Shown piece by piece: positions 37,458-45,909 of a stretch of DNA of 64,000 nucleotides (position 1 is its first letter; each line of letters begins with the position of its first letter). Source of the stretch: Streptomyces sp. V4I2 (GTDB lineage Bacteria; Actinomycetota; Actinomycetes; Streptomycetales; Streptomycetaceae); the NCBI RefSeq assembly GCF_030817655.1, contig NZ_JAUSZM010000003.1, positions 4,650,001 to 4,714,000 on the forward strand, given 5' to 3'. The notes under the pieces are model-generated. The model ran no database searches, had not been told where the DNA came from, and saw only the letters and a list, made by a program, of their open reading frames with translations. The translations under genes were made by a program, and so were the position numbers.

Positions 37458-38275
37458 CACGCCTCCTTGCGGGCGACCGCGAAGATGCGGCGGAAGGGGA
37501 AGGGCGTGCCGTGCGGGCCGGTCGGATAGGCCTCGCGCAGGGCGGCCCGGTAGGTGCTCATGAACTCCTCCCTGGCCGCCGGGTCGTCGTCGAGGGCGGT
37601 GAGGACGGGGCGCAGGCCGGTTCCCTTCACCCAGTCGAGGACCGGGTCCTCGCCCTCCAGCAGGTGGACGTACGTCGTCTCCCACACGTCCGCCGTGCAG
37701 CCGAGGTCGGCCAGCCGCTCCAGGTAGGCCTCGGGCGTGAGGACGGCGTCGCCGTGGCGCAGGGTGTCGGCGAGGCGGTCCTGCCAGCGGGCGGAGTGGG
37801 CGAGTTCGCGCATCAGCCGGTGGCTGGGGGCGTCGAAGTTGCCGGGGACCTGGAAGGCGAAGGTGCCGCCGGGCACGAGGCCCGCCACCCACTGCGCGAA
37901 CCGCTCCACGTGCCCGGGCACCCACTGGAGGGTGGCGTTGCTGACGATCAGGTCGTACGGCTCCGGCGGCGACCAGCCGCGTACGTCGGCGTGGGCGAAG
38001 TCGAGGCGGCCGCCGCCGGGGGTGGGGCCGGCGTGGTCCGCGCGCGCCTGGTCGAGCATCTCCGGCGAGTTGTCGTACCCGGTGATGTGCGCGGTGGGCC
38101 AGCGGTCGGCGAGCAGGGTCGTGACGTTGCCGGGCCCGCAGCCGAGGTCGGCGATGCGGGGCGGGTCGCCGGGGAGATCGGGGACGCGGGCGAGGAGGTC
38201 GACGAAGGGGCGGGCGCGGTGGTCGGCGTGGCGCAGGTACTGGGCGGGGTCCCAGGTGGGGGCGGTGGCGGGCAT
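37457..38275 (-). CDS. tam: trans-Aconitate 2-methyltransferase
   Basis: A 272-residue SAM-dependent methyltransferase. IADLGCGPGNVTTLLADRWP is motif I; YDLIVSNATLQWVPGH and FRRIFAVARK are typical of Tam. It methylates trans-aconitate, an inhibitor of aconitase formed under stress. The ATG at 38275 has GAGGAGGCC upstream. It is divergent from a MarR regulator across two palindromes; I recall that in S. coelicolor this pair is tam/tamR. Confidence 0.88.
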   Translation of the reverse strand: MPATAPTWDPAQYLRHADHRARPFVDLLARVPDLPGDPPRIADLGCGPGNVTTLLADRWPTAHITGYDNSPEMLDQARADHAGPTPGGGRLDFAHADVRGWSPPEPYDLIVSNATLQWVPGHVERFAQWVAGLVPGGTFAFQVPGNFDAPSHRLMRELAHSARWQDRLADTLRHGDAVLTPEAYLERLADLGCTADVWETTYVHLLEGEDPVLDWVKGTGLRPVLTALDDDPAAREEFMSTYRAALREAYPTGPHGTPFPFRRIFAVARKEA

Positions 38276-38330
38276 GGGCGGGCCTCCTCGTCGTGACCGT
38301 GTCCGACGTCCCAGCCTGCCGCCGATATAC

Positions 38331-38357
38331 CTTGACGTCAAGAGTGTTGACGTCAAG
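38331..38357. promoter_or_regulatory. Two TTGACGTCAA palindromes between tam and tamR (TamR operator)
   Basis: CTTGACGTCAAG (38331-38342) and GTTGACGTCAAG (38346-38357) are perfect or near-perfect 10-12 bp palindromes with centres 15 bp apart. For tamR, TACACT at 38381 is the best -10 and lies 8 bp before the ATG. This is the layout of MarR/UrtR autoregulators. Confidence 0.8.
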
Positions 38358-38393
38358 AGACTTCACATCGACACAACCACTACACTGATCGTC

Positions 38394-38891
38394 ATGGAGG
38401 ACGAGGTCGATCGGCTGGTATCAGCATGGCGCCGGGAGCGCCCGGACCTCGACGTGGAACCGCTCGAGGTACTCAGCCGGGTGAGCAGACTGGCCCGGCA
38501 CCTGGACCGGGCACGCCGGCTGGCCTTCGCCGAGCACAGCCTGGAGCCCTGGGAGTTCGACGTGCTGACGGCGCTGCGGCGCGCGGGCACGCCGTATCAG
38601 CTCTCGCCGGGACAGCTGCTGACCCAGACCCTGGTCACCTCGGGCACGATGACCAACCGCATCGACCGCCTGGCCAAGAAGGGCCTGGTCGAGCGGCTGC
38701 CCGACCCGAGCGACCGGCGCGGCGTGCTGGTCCGCCTCACGGACGACGGCAAGGACCGCGCCGACCAGGCCCTGGCCGGGCTCCTCGACCAGGAGCGGGC
38801 GATCCTCGCCGAACTGTCCCGCGCCCAGCGGGGCGAGCTGGCCGGACTGCTACGCCAGTTGACCGCCCCGTTCGACAACATCCCCGGCTAG
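38394..38891 (+). CDS. tamR: MarR-family regulator TamR
   Basis: A 165-residue winged-helix protein. An extra N-terminal helix with a Trp (MEDEVDRLVSAWRRERPDLD) marks the urate-responsive UrtR subgroup. The wing region is DPSDRRGVLVRLT, and the recognition helix lies in QTLVTSGTMTNRIDRL. TamR of S. coelicolor is reported to bind citrate and trans-aconitate and to control tam. The mRNA looks leaderless. The last 42 bases overlap the 3' end of the convergent regulator gene. Confidence 0.88.
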   Translation: MEDEVDRLVSAWRRERPDLDVEPLEVLSRVSRLARHLDRARRLAFAEHSLEPWEFDVLTALRRAGTPYQLSPGQLLTQTLVTSGTMTNRIDRLAKKGLVERLPDPSDRRGVLVRLTDDGKDRADQALAGLLDQERAILAELSRAQRGELAGLLRQLTAPFDNIPG

Positions 38892-39617
38892 GTCGACCGG
38901 ACCCACGCCCGCCCGCCGCGCCAGCGCGACGGCGGCCAGCGTGGAGTGCACGCCGAGCTTGCCGAGCACGTTCTGCATGTGTGTGCGGACGGTGTGCGGG
39001 GAGAGGAACAGGCGCTCGGCGACGGCCTTGCGGCCCAGCCCCGCGACCATGCAGCGCAGCACTTCCCGCTCCCTCGGCGTGAGGGACTCCACCAGCTGTT
39101 CGCTCTCGGTGCGGTGTTTGCGCGCGGCGGTCAGCTCCCGCAGGACGCCGGTGAGCAGGGCGGGCGGCAGGTGGGTCTCGTCGCGCAGGACCCCTCGGAT
39201 GACCGTCAGCAGCCGGGACAGCGAGCAGTCCTTGGCGACCCAGCCGGAGGCGCCGGCCTGCAGGGCGAGCGCGGCCCGCCTCGGGTCGTCCTTCTCGGCG
39301 AGGACGACGATCCGGACGGCCGGCTGCGAGGCACGCACCCCGACGACCAGCGAGATCCCGTCGACGAGGCCGTCCTCGTTGGCCTCCTGAACAGGTACGG
39401 CGGGCCGGACACCCAGGGCGTTGCCGCCCAGGTCGGCGTCGACCAGCAGCACGTCGTAGCGGCGCCCCTCGGCTGCCGCGCGCTCCAGACTGCGCACGGC
39501 GGCGGGACCGCTGCCCGCCGCGGAGACGTCCACGTCGGGCTCGGCCGCCAGTGCCGCGGCGAGTGACTCGGCGAAGATGCGATGGTCGTCGACGACCAGG
39601 ACTCGGATGCGAACCAC
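38850..39617 (-). CDS. Orphan NarL/LuxR-type response regulator
   Basis: A 255-residue regulator. The receiver begins VRIRVLVVDDHRIFAESL with the acidic pair, has the phospho-acceptor in DVLLVDADLGG, and the Lys in GWVAKD. A 20-residue insert (GVRPAVPVQEANEDG) interrupts the usual beta3-alpha3 region. The output is a LuxR HTH (LTPREREVLRCMVAGLGRKA, LFLSPHTVRTHMQNVLGKLG). The start is GTG at 39617, with GAAGGGGG upstream. No kinase is adjacent. Confidence 0.9.
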   Translation of the reverse strand: MVRIRVLVVDDHRIFAESLAAALAAEPDVDVSAAGSGPAAVRSLERAAAEGRRYDVLLVDADLGGNALGVRPAVPVQEANEDGLVDGISLVVGVRASQPAVRIVVLAEKDDPRRAALALQAGASGWVAKDCSLSRLLTVIRGVLRDETHLPPALLTGVLRELTAARKHRTESEQLVESLTPREREVLRCMVAGLGRKAVAERLFLSPHTVRTHMQNVLGKLGVHSTLAAVALARRAGVGPVDLAGDVVERGGQLA

Positions 39618-39890
39618 GAAACCCCCTTCCCCAAGCTCCTGAAGAGCAGGGGATACCTCAAGGTCGGGAGAACGAAGACGGATTCGCGGGTACGACGCCC
39701 GGAGGCATCGGTCACCGCACGGCCGCCGCCGTGCAGTACCTGCTACCCCCACTTCGGGCGTCGTACCCGACTGTCTCGCCCCCTGATCAGCACCGGCCCC
39801 CACCGGTGCTGCTCATCAGGGTACGGCCGGGGGCCGGGAGCGGAAGGGCATTTGCAGAACTGGCCGTCCGGCGCGTTTATGGTGAGCCGC
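39618..39890. other. Divergent intergenic region
   Basis: 273 bp between the regulator and a GNAT gene. CGGGCGTCGTACCCG-like inverted words occur at 39685-39780 (TACGACGCCCGGAGG against CTTCGGGCGTCGTACCCG). TTGCAG (39852), 17 bp and GTTTAT (39875) give a promoter just before the GNAT ATG. No gene is present. Confidence 0.5.
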
Positions 39891-40334
39891 ATGTTTCGTA
39901 TGGAGACAGAAGTCGACAAGGAACGGCGCGATCTTCTCCGGACCCGGCTGCGGGAGACGAACACGGCGTCCTCTCCCGTGCTGCGCGCCCTGCGCGGCAC
40001 CCCCGGCGAACGCGAACACCCGCTGCACGTCTGGATCCTGGACGAGGCCGACCGCCTGGCCGGCGGCCTCGTCGGCCACACCTGGGCGACCTGGCTCCAT
40101 GTGACGTACCTGTGGGTCGACGACCGCCACCGGGGCGCCGGCCTGGGCGCCGGGATGCTCGCGCAGGCGGAGCGGACGGCCCGCCGGGAACGGGGCTGTG
40201 CGGCCGTACGCCTGGAGACCTGGGACTTCCAGGCGCCGAGGTTCTACCAGAAGCAGGGGTACGAGGTGGTGTGCGTGATCCCCGACTATCCGCCGGGGAT
40301 CACGGAGTACACGCTGACGAAGCGGCTCAGCTGA
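39891..40334 (+). CDS. GNAT family acetyltransferase
   Basis: A 147-residue protein. HVTYLWVDDRHRGAGLGAGML holds the acetyl-CoA motif, and AAVRLETWDFQAPRFYQKQGYEV is the C-terminal GNAT signature. The substrate is unknown. I chose the ATG at 39891 because a promoter ends just upstream, so the mRNA would be almost leaderless. Alternatives are 39879 and 39900. Its stop lies inside a palindrome shared with the galK stop. Confidence 0.8.
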   Translation: MFRMETEVDKERRDLLRTRLRETNTASSPVLRALRGTPGEREHPLHVWILDEADRLAGGLVGHTWATWLHVTYLWVDDRHRGAGLGAGMLAQAERTARRERGCAAVRLETWDFQAPRFYQKQGYEVVCVIPDYPPGITEYTLTKRLS

Positions 40335-40337
40335 GCC
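40324..40337. other. 14-bp palindrome carrying two convergent stop codons
   Basis: GGCTCAGCTGAGCC is a perfect palindrome. The GNAT gene and galK both end Leu-Ser-stop (CTC AGC TGA) within it, so the two coding ends overlap by 8 bp. Confidence 0.9.
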
Positions 40338-41490
40338 TGCGCGCTCCCGCCGCCGGGACGGCCTCGAAGACCCGCGGTGCGGTGAAGTCCGCCGCGGCGA
40401 AGGCCTCCTGGACGGCCTTGGCGATGGTGTCGACGTCGGCGGCCTCCGCGAGGACGATCGCCGAGCCGCCGAAGCCGCCGCCGGTCATCCGGGCGCCCAG
40501 CGCGCCCGCGCCCAGCGCGGTGTCCACGACCAGGTCCAGCTCGGGGCAGGAGATGCGGAAGTCGTCCCGGAGCGAGGCGTGGCCCTCCACCAGCACCGGG
40601 CCGATCGCGCGGGTGTCGCCCGACTCCAGCAGGGACACGACCCGCTCGACCCGCTCGTCCTCGGTGACGACATGGCGGACCAGGCGGCGGACCTCCTCCT
40701 CGTCGCCGAGGCGGTCGAGGGCCGCGTCGAGTCCGTCGTACGGCACGTCCCTGAGCGCGTCGACGCCCAGCAGGGCCGCGCCCTTCTCGCAGCCGGCGCG
40801 GCGCTTGCCGTACTCGCCGTCGCTGTGGGCGTGCTTGACCTGGGTGTCGACGACCAGCAGGCGCATGCCCTCGGCGGCCAGGTCGAAGGGGATCTGCTTC
40901 TGGGAGAGGTCGCGGGTGTCGAGGAACAGGGCGTGGCCGGCCTCGCAGCAGGCGGACGCGGTCTGGTCCATGATCCCGGTGGGGGCGCCCACGTAGACGT
41001 TCTCGGCGCGCTGGCACAGGCGGGCCAGCTGCCAGCCCTTGAGGCCGAGCTCGTACAGGTCGTTCAGGGCGAGCGCGACCACGACCTCCAGCGCCGCCGA
41101 CGAGGACAGGCCCGCGCCGGACGGGACGGTCGAGGTCAGGTGGACGTCCGCGCCGGTGACCGGGTGGCCCGCCTCGCGCAGCGCCCAGACCACGCCCGCC
41201 GGGTACGCCGTCCAGTTGCGGTCGGTCTCCGGGGCCAGGTCGTCGACGCGCAGTTCCACGACGCCGCCGTCGATGTCGGCCGAGTGCAGGCGCAGTACGC
41301 CGTCCTCGCGCCGGGACACCGCCGCGACCGTGATGTGCGGCAGGGCGAACGGCATGACGAAGCCGTCGTTGTAGTCGGTGTGTTCGCCGATGAGGTTGAC
41401 CCGGCCCGGCGCCGCCCACACCCCCTCGGGACCGGCCCCGTACAGCTCCTCGAACCGCTCGGCGACAGCCCCTGCGACAGCCTCGCTCAT
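40327..41490 (-). CDS. galK: Galactokinase
   Basis: A 387-residue GHMP kinase that phosphorylates galactose. The galactokinase signature is GRVNLIGEHTDYNDG, the phosphate loop is VPSGAGLSSSAALEV, and the third motif is RMTGGGFGGSAI. It is the last gene of galT-galE-galK, 38 bp after galE, with AGGAG before the ATG at 41490. Confidence 0.97.
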   Translation of the reverse strand: MSEAVAGAVAERFEELYGAGPEGVWAAPGRVNLIGEHTDYNDGFVMPFALPHITVAAVSRREDGVLRLHSADIDGGVVELRVDDLAPETDRNWTAYPAGVVWALREAGHPVTGADVHLTSTVPSGAGLSSSAALEVVVALALNDLYELGLKGWQLARLCQRAENVYVGAPTGIMDQTASACCEAGHALFLDTRDLSQKQIPFDLAAEGMRLLVVDTQVKHAHSDGEYGKRRAGCEKGAALLGVDALRDVPYDGLDAALDRLGDEEEVRRLVRHVVTEDERVERVVSLLESGDTRAIGPVLVEGHASLRDDFRISCPELDLVVDTALGAGALGARMTGGGFGGSAIVLAEAADVDTIAKAVQEAFAAADFTAPRVFEAVPAAGARRLS

Positions 41491-41528
41491 GCCCTGACTC
41501 CTGACCTTTCCGTACGTGCTCGTCGGTA

Positions 41529-42506
41529 CTACTTGCCCCGCCGCTGCGCGAAGTCCCACGCGTCCGCGACGATCCCCGCGAGGTCCGCGCGGGACGGGTT
41601 CCAGCCCAGTTTCTCGCGGGCGGTGGCGGCCGAGGCCACCAGGACCGCCGGGTCGCCGCCGCGGCGGGGGGCCACGACCTCGGGGATCGCGTGGCCGGTG
41701 ACCTGCCGGACCGTCTCGATGACTTCGCGGACGGAGAAGCCGTTGCCGTTGCCGAGGTTGCAGATGAGGTGCTCGCCGGGGGTGGCGGCCCGCACCGCGA
41801 GGAGGTGGGCCTCGGCGAGGTCCGCCACGTGGATGTAGTCGCGGACGCAGGTGCCGTCCGGCGTCGGGTAGTCGTCGCCGTAGACGGAGATCGCGTCCCG
41901 CTTGCCCTGCGCGACCTGGAGGACGAGCGGGATGAGGTGCGACTCGGGGTCGTGGCGCTCGCCGACCATGACATTCGACCGCGTCCCGTACGCGCCCGCC
42001 ACGTTGAAGTAGCGCAGGGAGACCGCCGCCAGTCCGTGGGCCGCCGACTCGCTCGTGATCATGTGGTCGACCGCGAGCTTCGTGGCGCCGTACGGGTTGG
42101 TGGGCTGGGTCGGCGCCGACTCGACGATGGGGACCTCGGTCGGCTCGCCGTAGGTGGCGGCCGTGGAGGAGAAGACGAGCCGGCGCACGCCCGCTTCGCG
42201 CATGGCGCCGAGCAGGGCCATGGTGCCGCCGACGTTGTTGTCCCAGTACTTCTCGGGCTTGACGACCGACTCGCCGACCTGGGAGGAGGCGGCGAAGTGC
42301 AGGACGGCGTCGAAGGAGGAGTCCAGCCACTTGGCGGCGTCGCGGATGTCGCCCTCCACGAAGGTGGCGCCCGCCGGCACCCCCTCGCGGAAGCCGGTGG
42401 AGAGGTTGTCGAGGACGACGACCTCGTGACCCGCCTCCAGCAGATGCTGGGCGACCACACTGCCGACGTACCCCGCACCGCCCGTGACCAGATACTTGCC
42501 GCTCAT
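41529..42506 (-). CDS. galE: UDP-glucose 4-epimerase
   Basis: A 325-residue short-chain dehydrogenase-type epimerase. NAD binds at VTGGAGYVGSVVA. Catalytic residues are in SSTAATYG and the YGATK (Tyr-x-x-x-Lys) motif. It interconverts UDP-galactose and UDP-glucose. It overlaps galT by 4 bp. Confidence 0.97.
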   Translation of the reverse strand: MSGKYLVTGGAGYVGSVVAQHLLEAGHEVVVLDNLSTGFREGVPAGATFVEGDIRDAAKWLDSSFDAVLHFAASSQVGESVVKPEKYWDNNVGGTMALLGAMREAGVRRLVFSSTAATYGEPTEVPIVESAPTQPTNPYGATKLAVDHMITSESAAHGLAAVSLRYFNVAGAYGTRSNVMVGERHDPESHLIPLVLQVAQGKRDAISVYGDDYPTPDGTCVRDYIHVADLAEAHLLAVRAATPGEHLICNLGNGNGFSVREVIETVRQVTGHAIPEVVAPRRGGDPAVLVASAATAREKLGWNPSRADLAGIVADAWDFAQRRGK

Positions 42507-43564
42507 GAACTCGCTACCTCTCGCAGTCGCTCGGCCGCGGCTTCCGGTCGGATGTCGTTGATGAACACGTTCATGCCCGACTCGGAGCCCGCGAGGAACT
42601 TCAGCTTGCCGGAAGTGCGGCGGATGGTGAAAAGTTCGAGGTGCAGCGCGAAGTCGTCCCGGCTGACGCCCTCGAACTCCTCCAGCGCACCGAACGGCGC
42701 CTGGTGCCAGGCGGCGATGTACGGCGTCGCAGACTCGCCCTCACCGAATATCCGGTCGAAGCGCCTCAAGAGTTCCAGATAGACCTTGGGGAACTCTGTG
42801 CGCGCCTCCTCGTCCAGGCCGAGCAGGTCCGGCACCCGGCGCTTCGGGTACAGGTGCACCTCGTACGGCCAGTGCGCCGCGTACGGCACGAAGGCGACCC
42901 AGTGCTCCCCTTCCAGGACGACCCGCTCATCGGCGAGTTCGCGCTCCAGGACGGCGTCGAAGAGGTTCTCGCCTCCGGTCGCCTCCTTGTGAGTCGCCAC
43001 TGAACGCAGCATCAGCGCGGTGCGCGGGGTGGTGAAGGGGTAGGCGTAGATCTGGCCGTGCGGGTGACCCAAGGTCACACCGATCTCCGCACCCCGGTTC
43101 TCGAAACAGAACACCTGCTCTACGGAGGGCAGATGCGACAGCTCCGACGTCCGGTCGGTCCACGCGTCCAGGACCAGCCGTGCCTGCTCCTCCGTCAGGT
43201 CGGCGAAGGACGCGTTGTGGTCGGAGGTGAAGCAGACCACCTCGCAGCGGCCCGAGTCGCCGGCCAGCGAGGGGAAACGGTTCTCGAAGACCACGGCGTC
43301 GTACGACGAGTCCGGGATCTCGCTCAGCCGGTCGCCCCGCGACGGGCACAGGGGGCACTCGTCGGCCGGCGGGTGGTAGATGCGGCCCTGGCGGTGCGAG
43401 GCGACGGCGACCGCGTCGCCGAGCAGCACGTCCCGGCGGACCTCGGACGTGGTGACGGTCGGGTCCAGCGGACGGCGGTCGACCGCGTCCCGCACGGTGT
43501 CGTCACGCAGGTCGTAGTAGATCAACTCGCGACCGTCGGCCAGTCGGGTCGAGGTCTTCTTCAC
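42503..43564 (-). CDS. galT: Galactose-1-phosphate uridylyltransferase
   Basis: A 353-residue HIT-superfamily enzyme. Zinc Cys are in CPLC, and the active site is GHPHGQIYAYPF (His-Pro-His). NRFPSLAG and HWPYEVHLYPKR match the family. It is first in the gal operon, starting at ATG 43564. Confidence 0.97.
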   Translation of the reverse strand: MKKTSTRLADGRELIYYDLRDDTVRDAVDRRPLDPTVTTSEVRRDVLLGDAVAVASHRQGRIYHPPADECPLCPSRGDRLSEIPDSSYDAVVFENRFPSLAGDSGRCEVVCFTSDHNASFADLTEEQARLVLDAWTDRTSELSHLPSVEQVFCFENRGAEIGVTLGHPHGQIYAYPFTTPRTALMLRSVATHKEATGGENLFDAVLERELADERVVLEGEHWVAFVPYAAHWPYEVHLYPKRRVPDLLGLDEEARTEFPKVYLELLRRFDRIFGEGESATPYIAAWHQAPFGALEEFEGVSRDDFALHLELFTIRRTSGKLKFLAGSESGMNVFINDIRPEAAAERLREVASS

Positions 43565-43752
43565 GCCGGACTCCTCATTCGAGCCACCGAATCATCACCG
43601 AATCATCAAACAGAACTAAACACATCGAAACACAACTCACCACAACCGTCAACATCACAATCAAACAAAAAGCGTCGACCAGAGTGTTCAATCACTGAAC
43701 GCGGAGGCGTAGGTTCCGCTCTGGATCAGTTCACGCAACGAAGCGAGTACTT
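43565..43752. promoter_or_regulatory. galTEK/symporter divergent regulatory region
   Basis: This 188-bp gap is AT-richer than anything nearby. Near galT, ACCGAATCATC is repeated exactly at 43586-43596 and 43597-43607. Nearer the symporter a GTTCA-N5-TGAAC inverted repeat lies at 43686-43700. Read toward galT the sequence is rich in TTG/TGT words (TTGTTTGATTGTG), resembling sugar-operon operators. No regulator gene is adjacent. Confidence 0.55.
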
Positions 43753-45444
43753 ATGCAAATCCCCACATATGCCCCCACATATATGGCGGCAGAGCTGCGA
43801 CTCCCGACGAACTGGCTCGACTACACGATCCTCGGCATCTATTTCGTCGTCGTCCTGGGCATCGGCTTCGCCGCCCGCCGCTCGGTGAAGACCAGCCTCG
43901 ACTTCTTCCTCTCCGGCCGCTCCCTGCCCGCCTGGGTCACCGGCCTCGCCTTCATCGCCGCGAACCTCGGCGCCACCGAGATCCTCGGCATGGCCGCGAA
44001 CAGCGCGCAGTACGGCGCCTACACCACCCACTGGTACTGGATCGGCGCCATCCCGGCCATGGTCTTCCTCGGCCTGGTGATGATGCCCTTCTACTACGGC
44101 AGCAAGGTCCGCTCGGTCCCCGAGTTCCTGCTGCTGCGCTTCGACAAGGCAGCACACCTGCTCAGTTCGATCCTGTTCGCCTTCGCCGCCATCCTGATCG
44201 CCGGCGTCAACCTCTACGCCCTCGCGATCGTCGTCGAGGCGCTGCTGGGGTGGCCGGAATGGGTCGCTATCGTGGTCGCCGGCGCCTTCGTCCTCGCCTA
44301 CATCACCCTCGGCGGCCTCTCCTCCGCGATCTACAACGAGGTCCTGCAGTTCTTCGTGATCCTGGCGGCGCTGATCCCGCTGACCGTGCTGGGTCTGAAG
44401 AAGGTCGGCGGCTGGGACGGTCTGTCCGACTCCCTCACCAAGACGCACGGCGCCGACTTCATGACCTCATGGGGCGGCACGGGCATCGGCAACGACAACC
44501 CGCTGGGCGCCAACTGGCTCACGATCGTCCTCGGCCTCGGCTTCGTCCTCTCCTTCGGCTACTGGACGACGAACTTCGCCGAGGTCCAGCGCGCCCTGTC
44601 GGCCAAGAACCTCTCGGCGGCCCAGCGCACCCCGCTGATCGCCGCGTTCCCGAAGATCTTCATCGTCTTCCTGGTGATGATCCCGGGCCTGGTGGCGGCG
44701 GTCCTGGTCCCGAAGATCGGCACGTCCGGCTCGGACCTCCAGTACAACGACGCGATCCCCTACCTGATGGAGGCGCTGCTCCCCAACGGTGTCCTCGGCA
44801 TCGCGGTGACCGGCCTCCTCGCCGCGTTCATGGCGGGCATGGCGGCCAACATCTCGTCCTTCAACACGGTGTTCACCACCGACATCTGGCAGAAGTACGT
44901 GGTCAAGGACCGCGAGGACACGTACTACGTGCGCTTCGGCCGCCTGATCACGGCGGTCGGCGTCCTCGCGTCGATCGGCACGGCGTTCCTGGCCTCGTCG
45001 TTCTCGAACATCATGAGCTACCTCCAGACACTGTTCTCCTTCTTCAACGTCCCGATGTTCGTCGTCTTCATCATCGGCATGTTCTGGAAGCGCGCGTCCA
45101 TGAAGTCCGGCTTCTGGGGACTGCTCGCGGGCACCACGGCGGCGATGGTCAACTACTTCTGGATCTACAAGCAGGGCATCATCGACATCCCCTCCGACCA
45201 GGGCGCCAACTTCGTCTCCGCGATCGCCGGATTCGTGGCCGGCGCGGTCGTCATGATCGCCGTGTCGCTCTTCACCGCCCCGAAGCCGGCCGACGATCTC
45301 CAGGGCCTCGTCTACGGCACGACCTCCCCCGGCATGTCCGAGCCGCCCGCCGTCGGCGACGACGCCTGGTACCGCAGGCCGGCCCTGCTGGGCTGGGGCG
45401 CGGTGATCCTGGCGGCCGCCTGCTACATCCCGTTCTCGTTCTGA
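43753..45444 (+). CDS. Sodium/sugar symporter (SSS family), probable galactose uptake
   Basis: A 563-residue transporter with about 14 helices. Family marks are SLDFFLSGRSLPAWVTGLAF, FIAANLGATEILGMAANSAQYG, YITLGGLSSAIYNEVLQF and MAANISSFNTVFTTDI. It belongs to the SGLT-like branch. Its place opposite galTEK suggests galactose as cargo. The ATG at 43753 has GAAGCGAG upstream. Confidence 0.85.
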   Translation: MQIPTYAPTYMAAELRLPTNWLDYTILGIYFVVVLGIGFAARRSVKTSLDFFLSGRSLPAWVTGLAFIAANLGATEILGMAANSAQYGAYTTHWYWIGAIPAMVFLGLVMMPFYYGSKVRSVPEFLLLRFDKAAHLLSSILFAFAAILIAGVNLYALAIVVEALLGWPEWVAIVVAGAFVLAYITLGGLSSAIYNEVLQFFVILAALIPLTVLGLKKVGGWDGLSDSLTKTHGADFMTSWGGTGIGNDNPLGANWLTIVLGLGFVLSFGYWTTNFAEVQRALSAKNLSAAQRTPLIAAFPKIFIVFLVMIPGLVAAVLVPKIGTSGSDLQYNDAIPYLMEALLPNGVLGIAVTGLLAAFMAGMAANISSFNTVFTTDIWQKYVVKDREDTYYVRFGRLITAVGVLASIGTAFLASSFSNIMSYLQTLFSFFNVPMFVVFIIGMFWKRASMKSGFWGLLAGTTAAMVNYFWIYKQGIIDIPSDQGANFVSAIAGFVAGAVVMIAVSLFTAPKPADDLQGLVYGTTSPGMSEPPAVGDDAWYRRPALLGWGAVILAAACYIPFSF

Positions 45445-45465
45445 CCGCGGGAGGATGGAGAAACC

Positions 45466-45822
45466 ATGTCTGAACACTCCGAGCACTCCAAGGACTCCGA
45501 GCACCCCGAACACCCCGGGTTCTCCGAGAAGGACGTCCTGCGGGAGGTCTCCGAACTCCAGACCAAGTCCGCGACCGCGGCCCGCCTCTTCGACATCCGC
45601 CGCATCATCGGCGGCCTGTTCGTCGTCTACGGCGTCATCGTCACGATCGCCGGCTTCACCGCGTCCGACGCCGACATCGACAAGGCCGAGGGCGTCAACA
45701 TCAACCTGTGGACCGGGTTGGGGATGCTCGCCCTGGGCGTGTTCTTCCTGGTCTGGCTGAAGCTGCGGCCGGTGGCTCCGCCGCCTCCGGATGTGGTGCC
45801 GGGGGACGAAACAGTGCAGTGA
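45466..45822 (+). CDS. Small membrane protein accompanying the symporter
   Basis: A 118-residue protein. A His/Ser/Glu-rich N-terminus (EHSEHSKDSEHPEHPG) precedes two helices, IIGGLFVVYGVIVTIAGF and LGMLALGVFFLVWLKL. It starts 21 bp after the symporter stop with GGAGAA upstream, so it is in the same operon. It resembles small partners of sodium symporters. Function unknown. Confidence 0.75.
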   Translation: MSEHSEHSKDSEHPEHPGFSEKDVLREVSELQTKSATAARLFDIRRIIGGLFVVYGVIVTIAGFTASDADIDKAEGVNINLWTGLGMLALGVFFLVWLKLRPVAPPPPDVVPGDETVQ

Positions 45823-45829
45823 GGTCCGG

Positions 45830-45873
45830 GGCGGGGGCGGCACAGCCCGGCGTCACGGGGTGCCGCCCCCGCC
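45830..45873. terminator. Bidirectional terminator after the symporter operon
   Basis: GGCGGGGGCGGCAC (45830-45843) pairs perfectly with 45860-45873 (14 bp, loop 16). It lies between two convergent genes. Confidence 0.85.
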
Positions 45874-45909
45874 TCGAGTCATCCGGACGTCACCCGGCTC
45901 GTCCGCACA

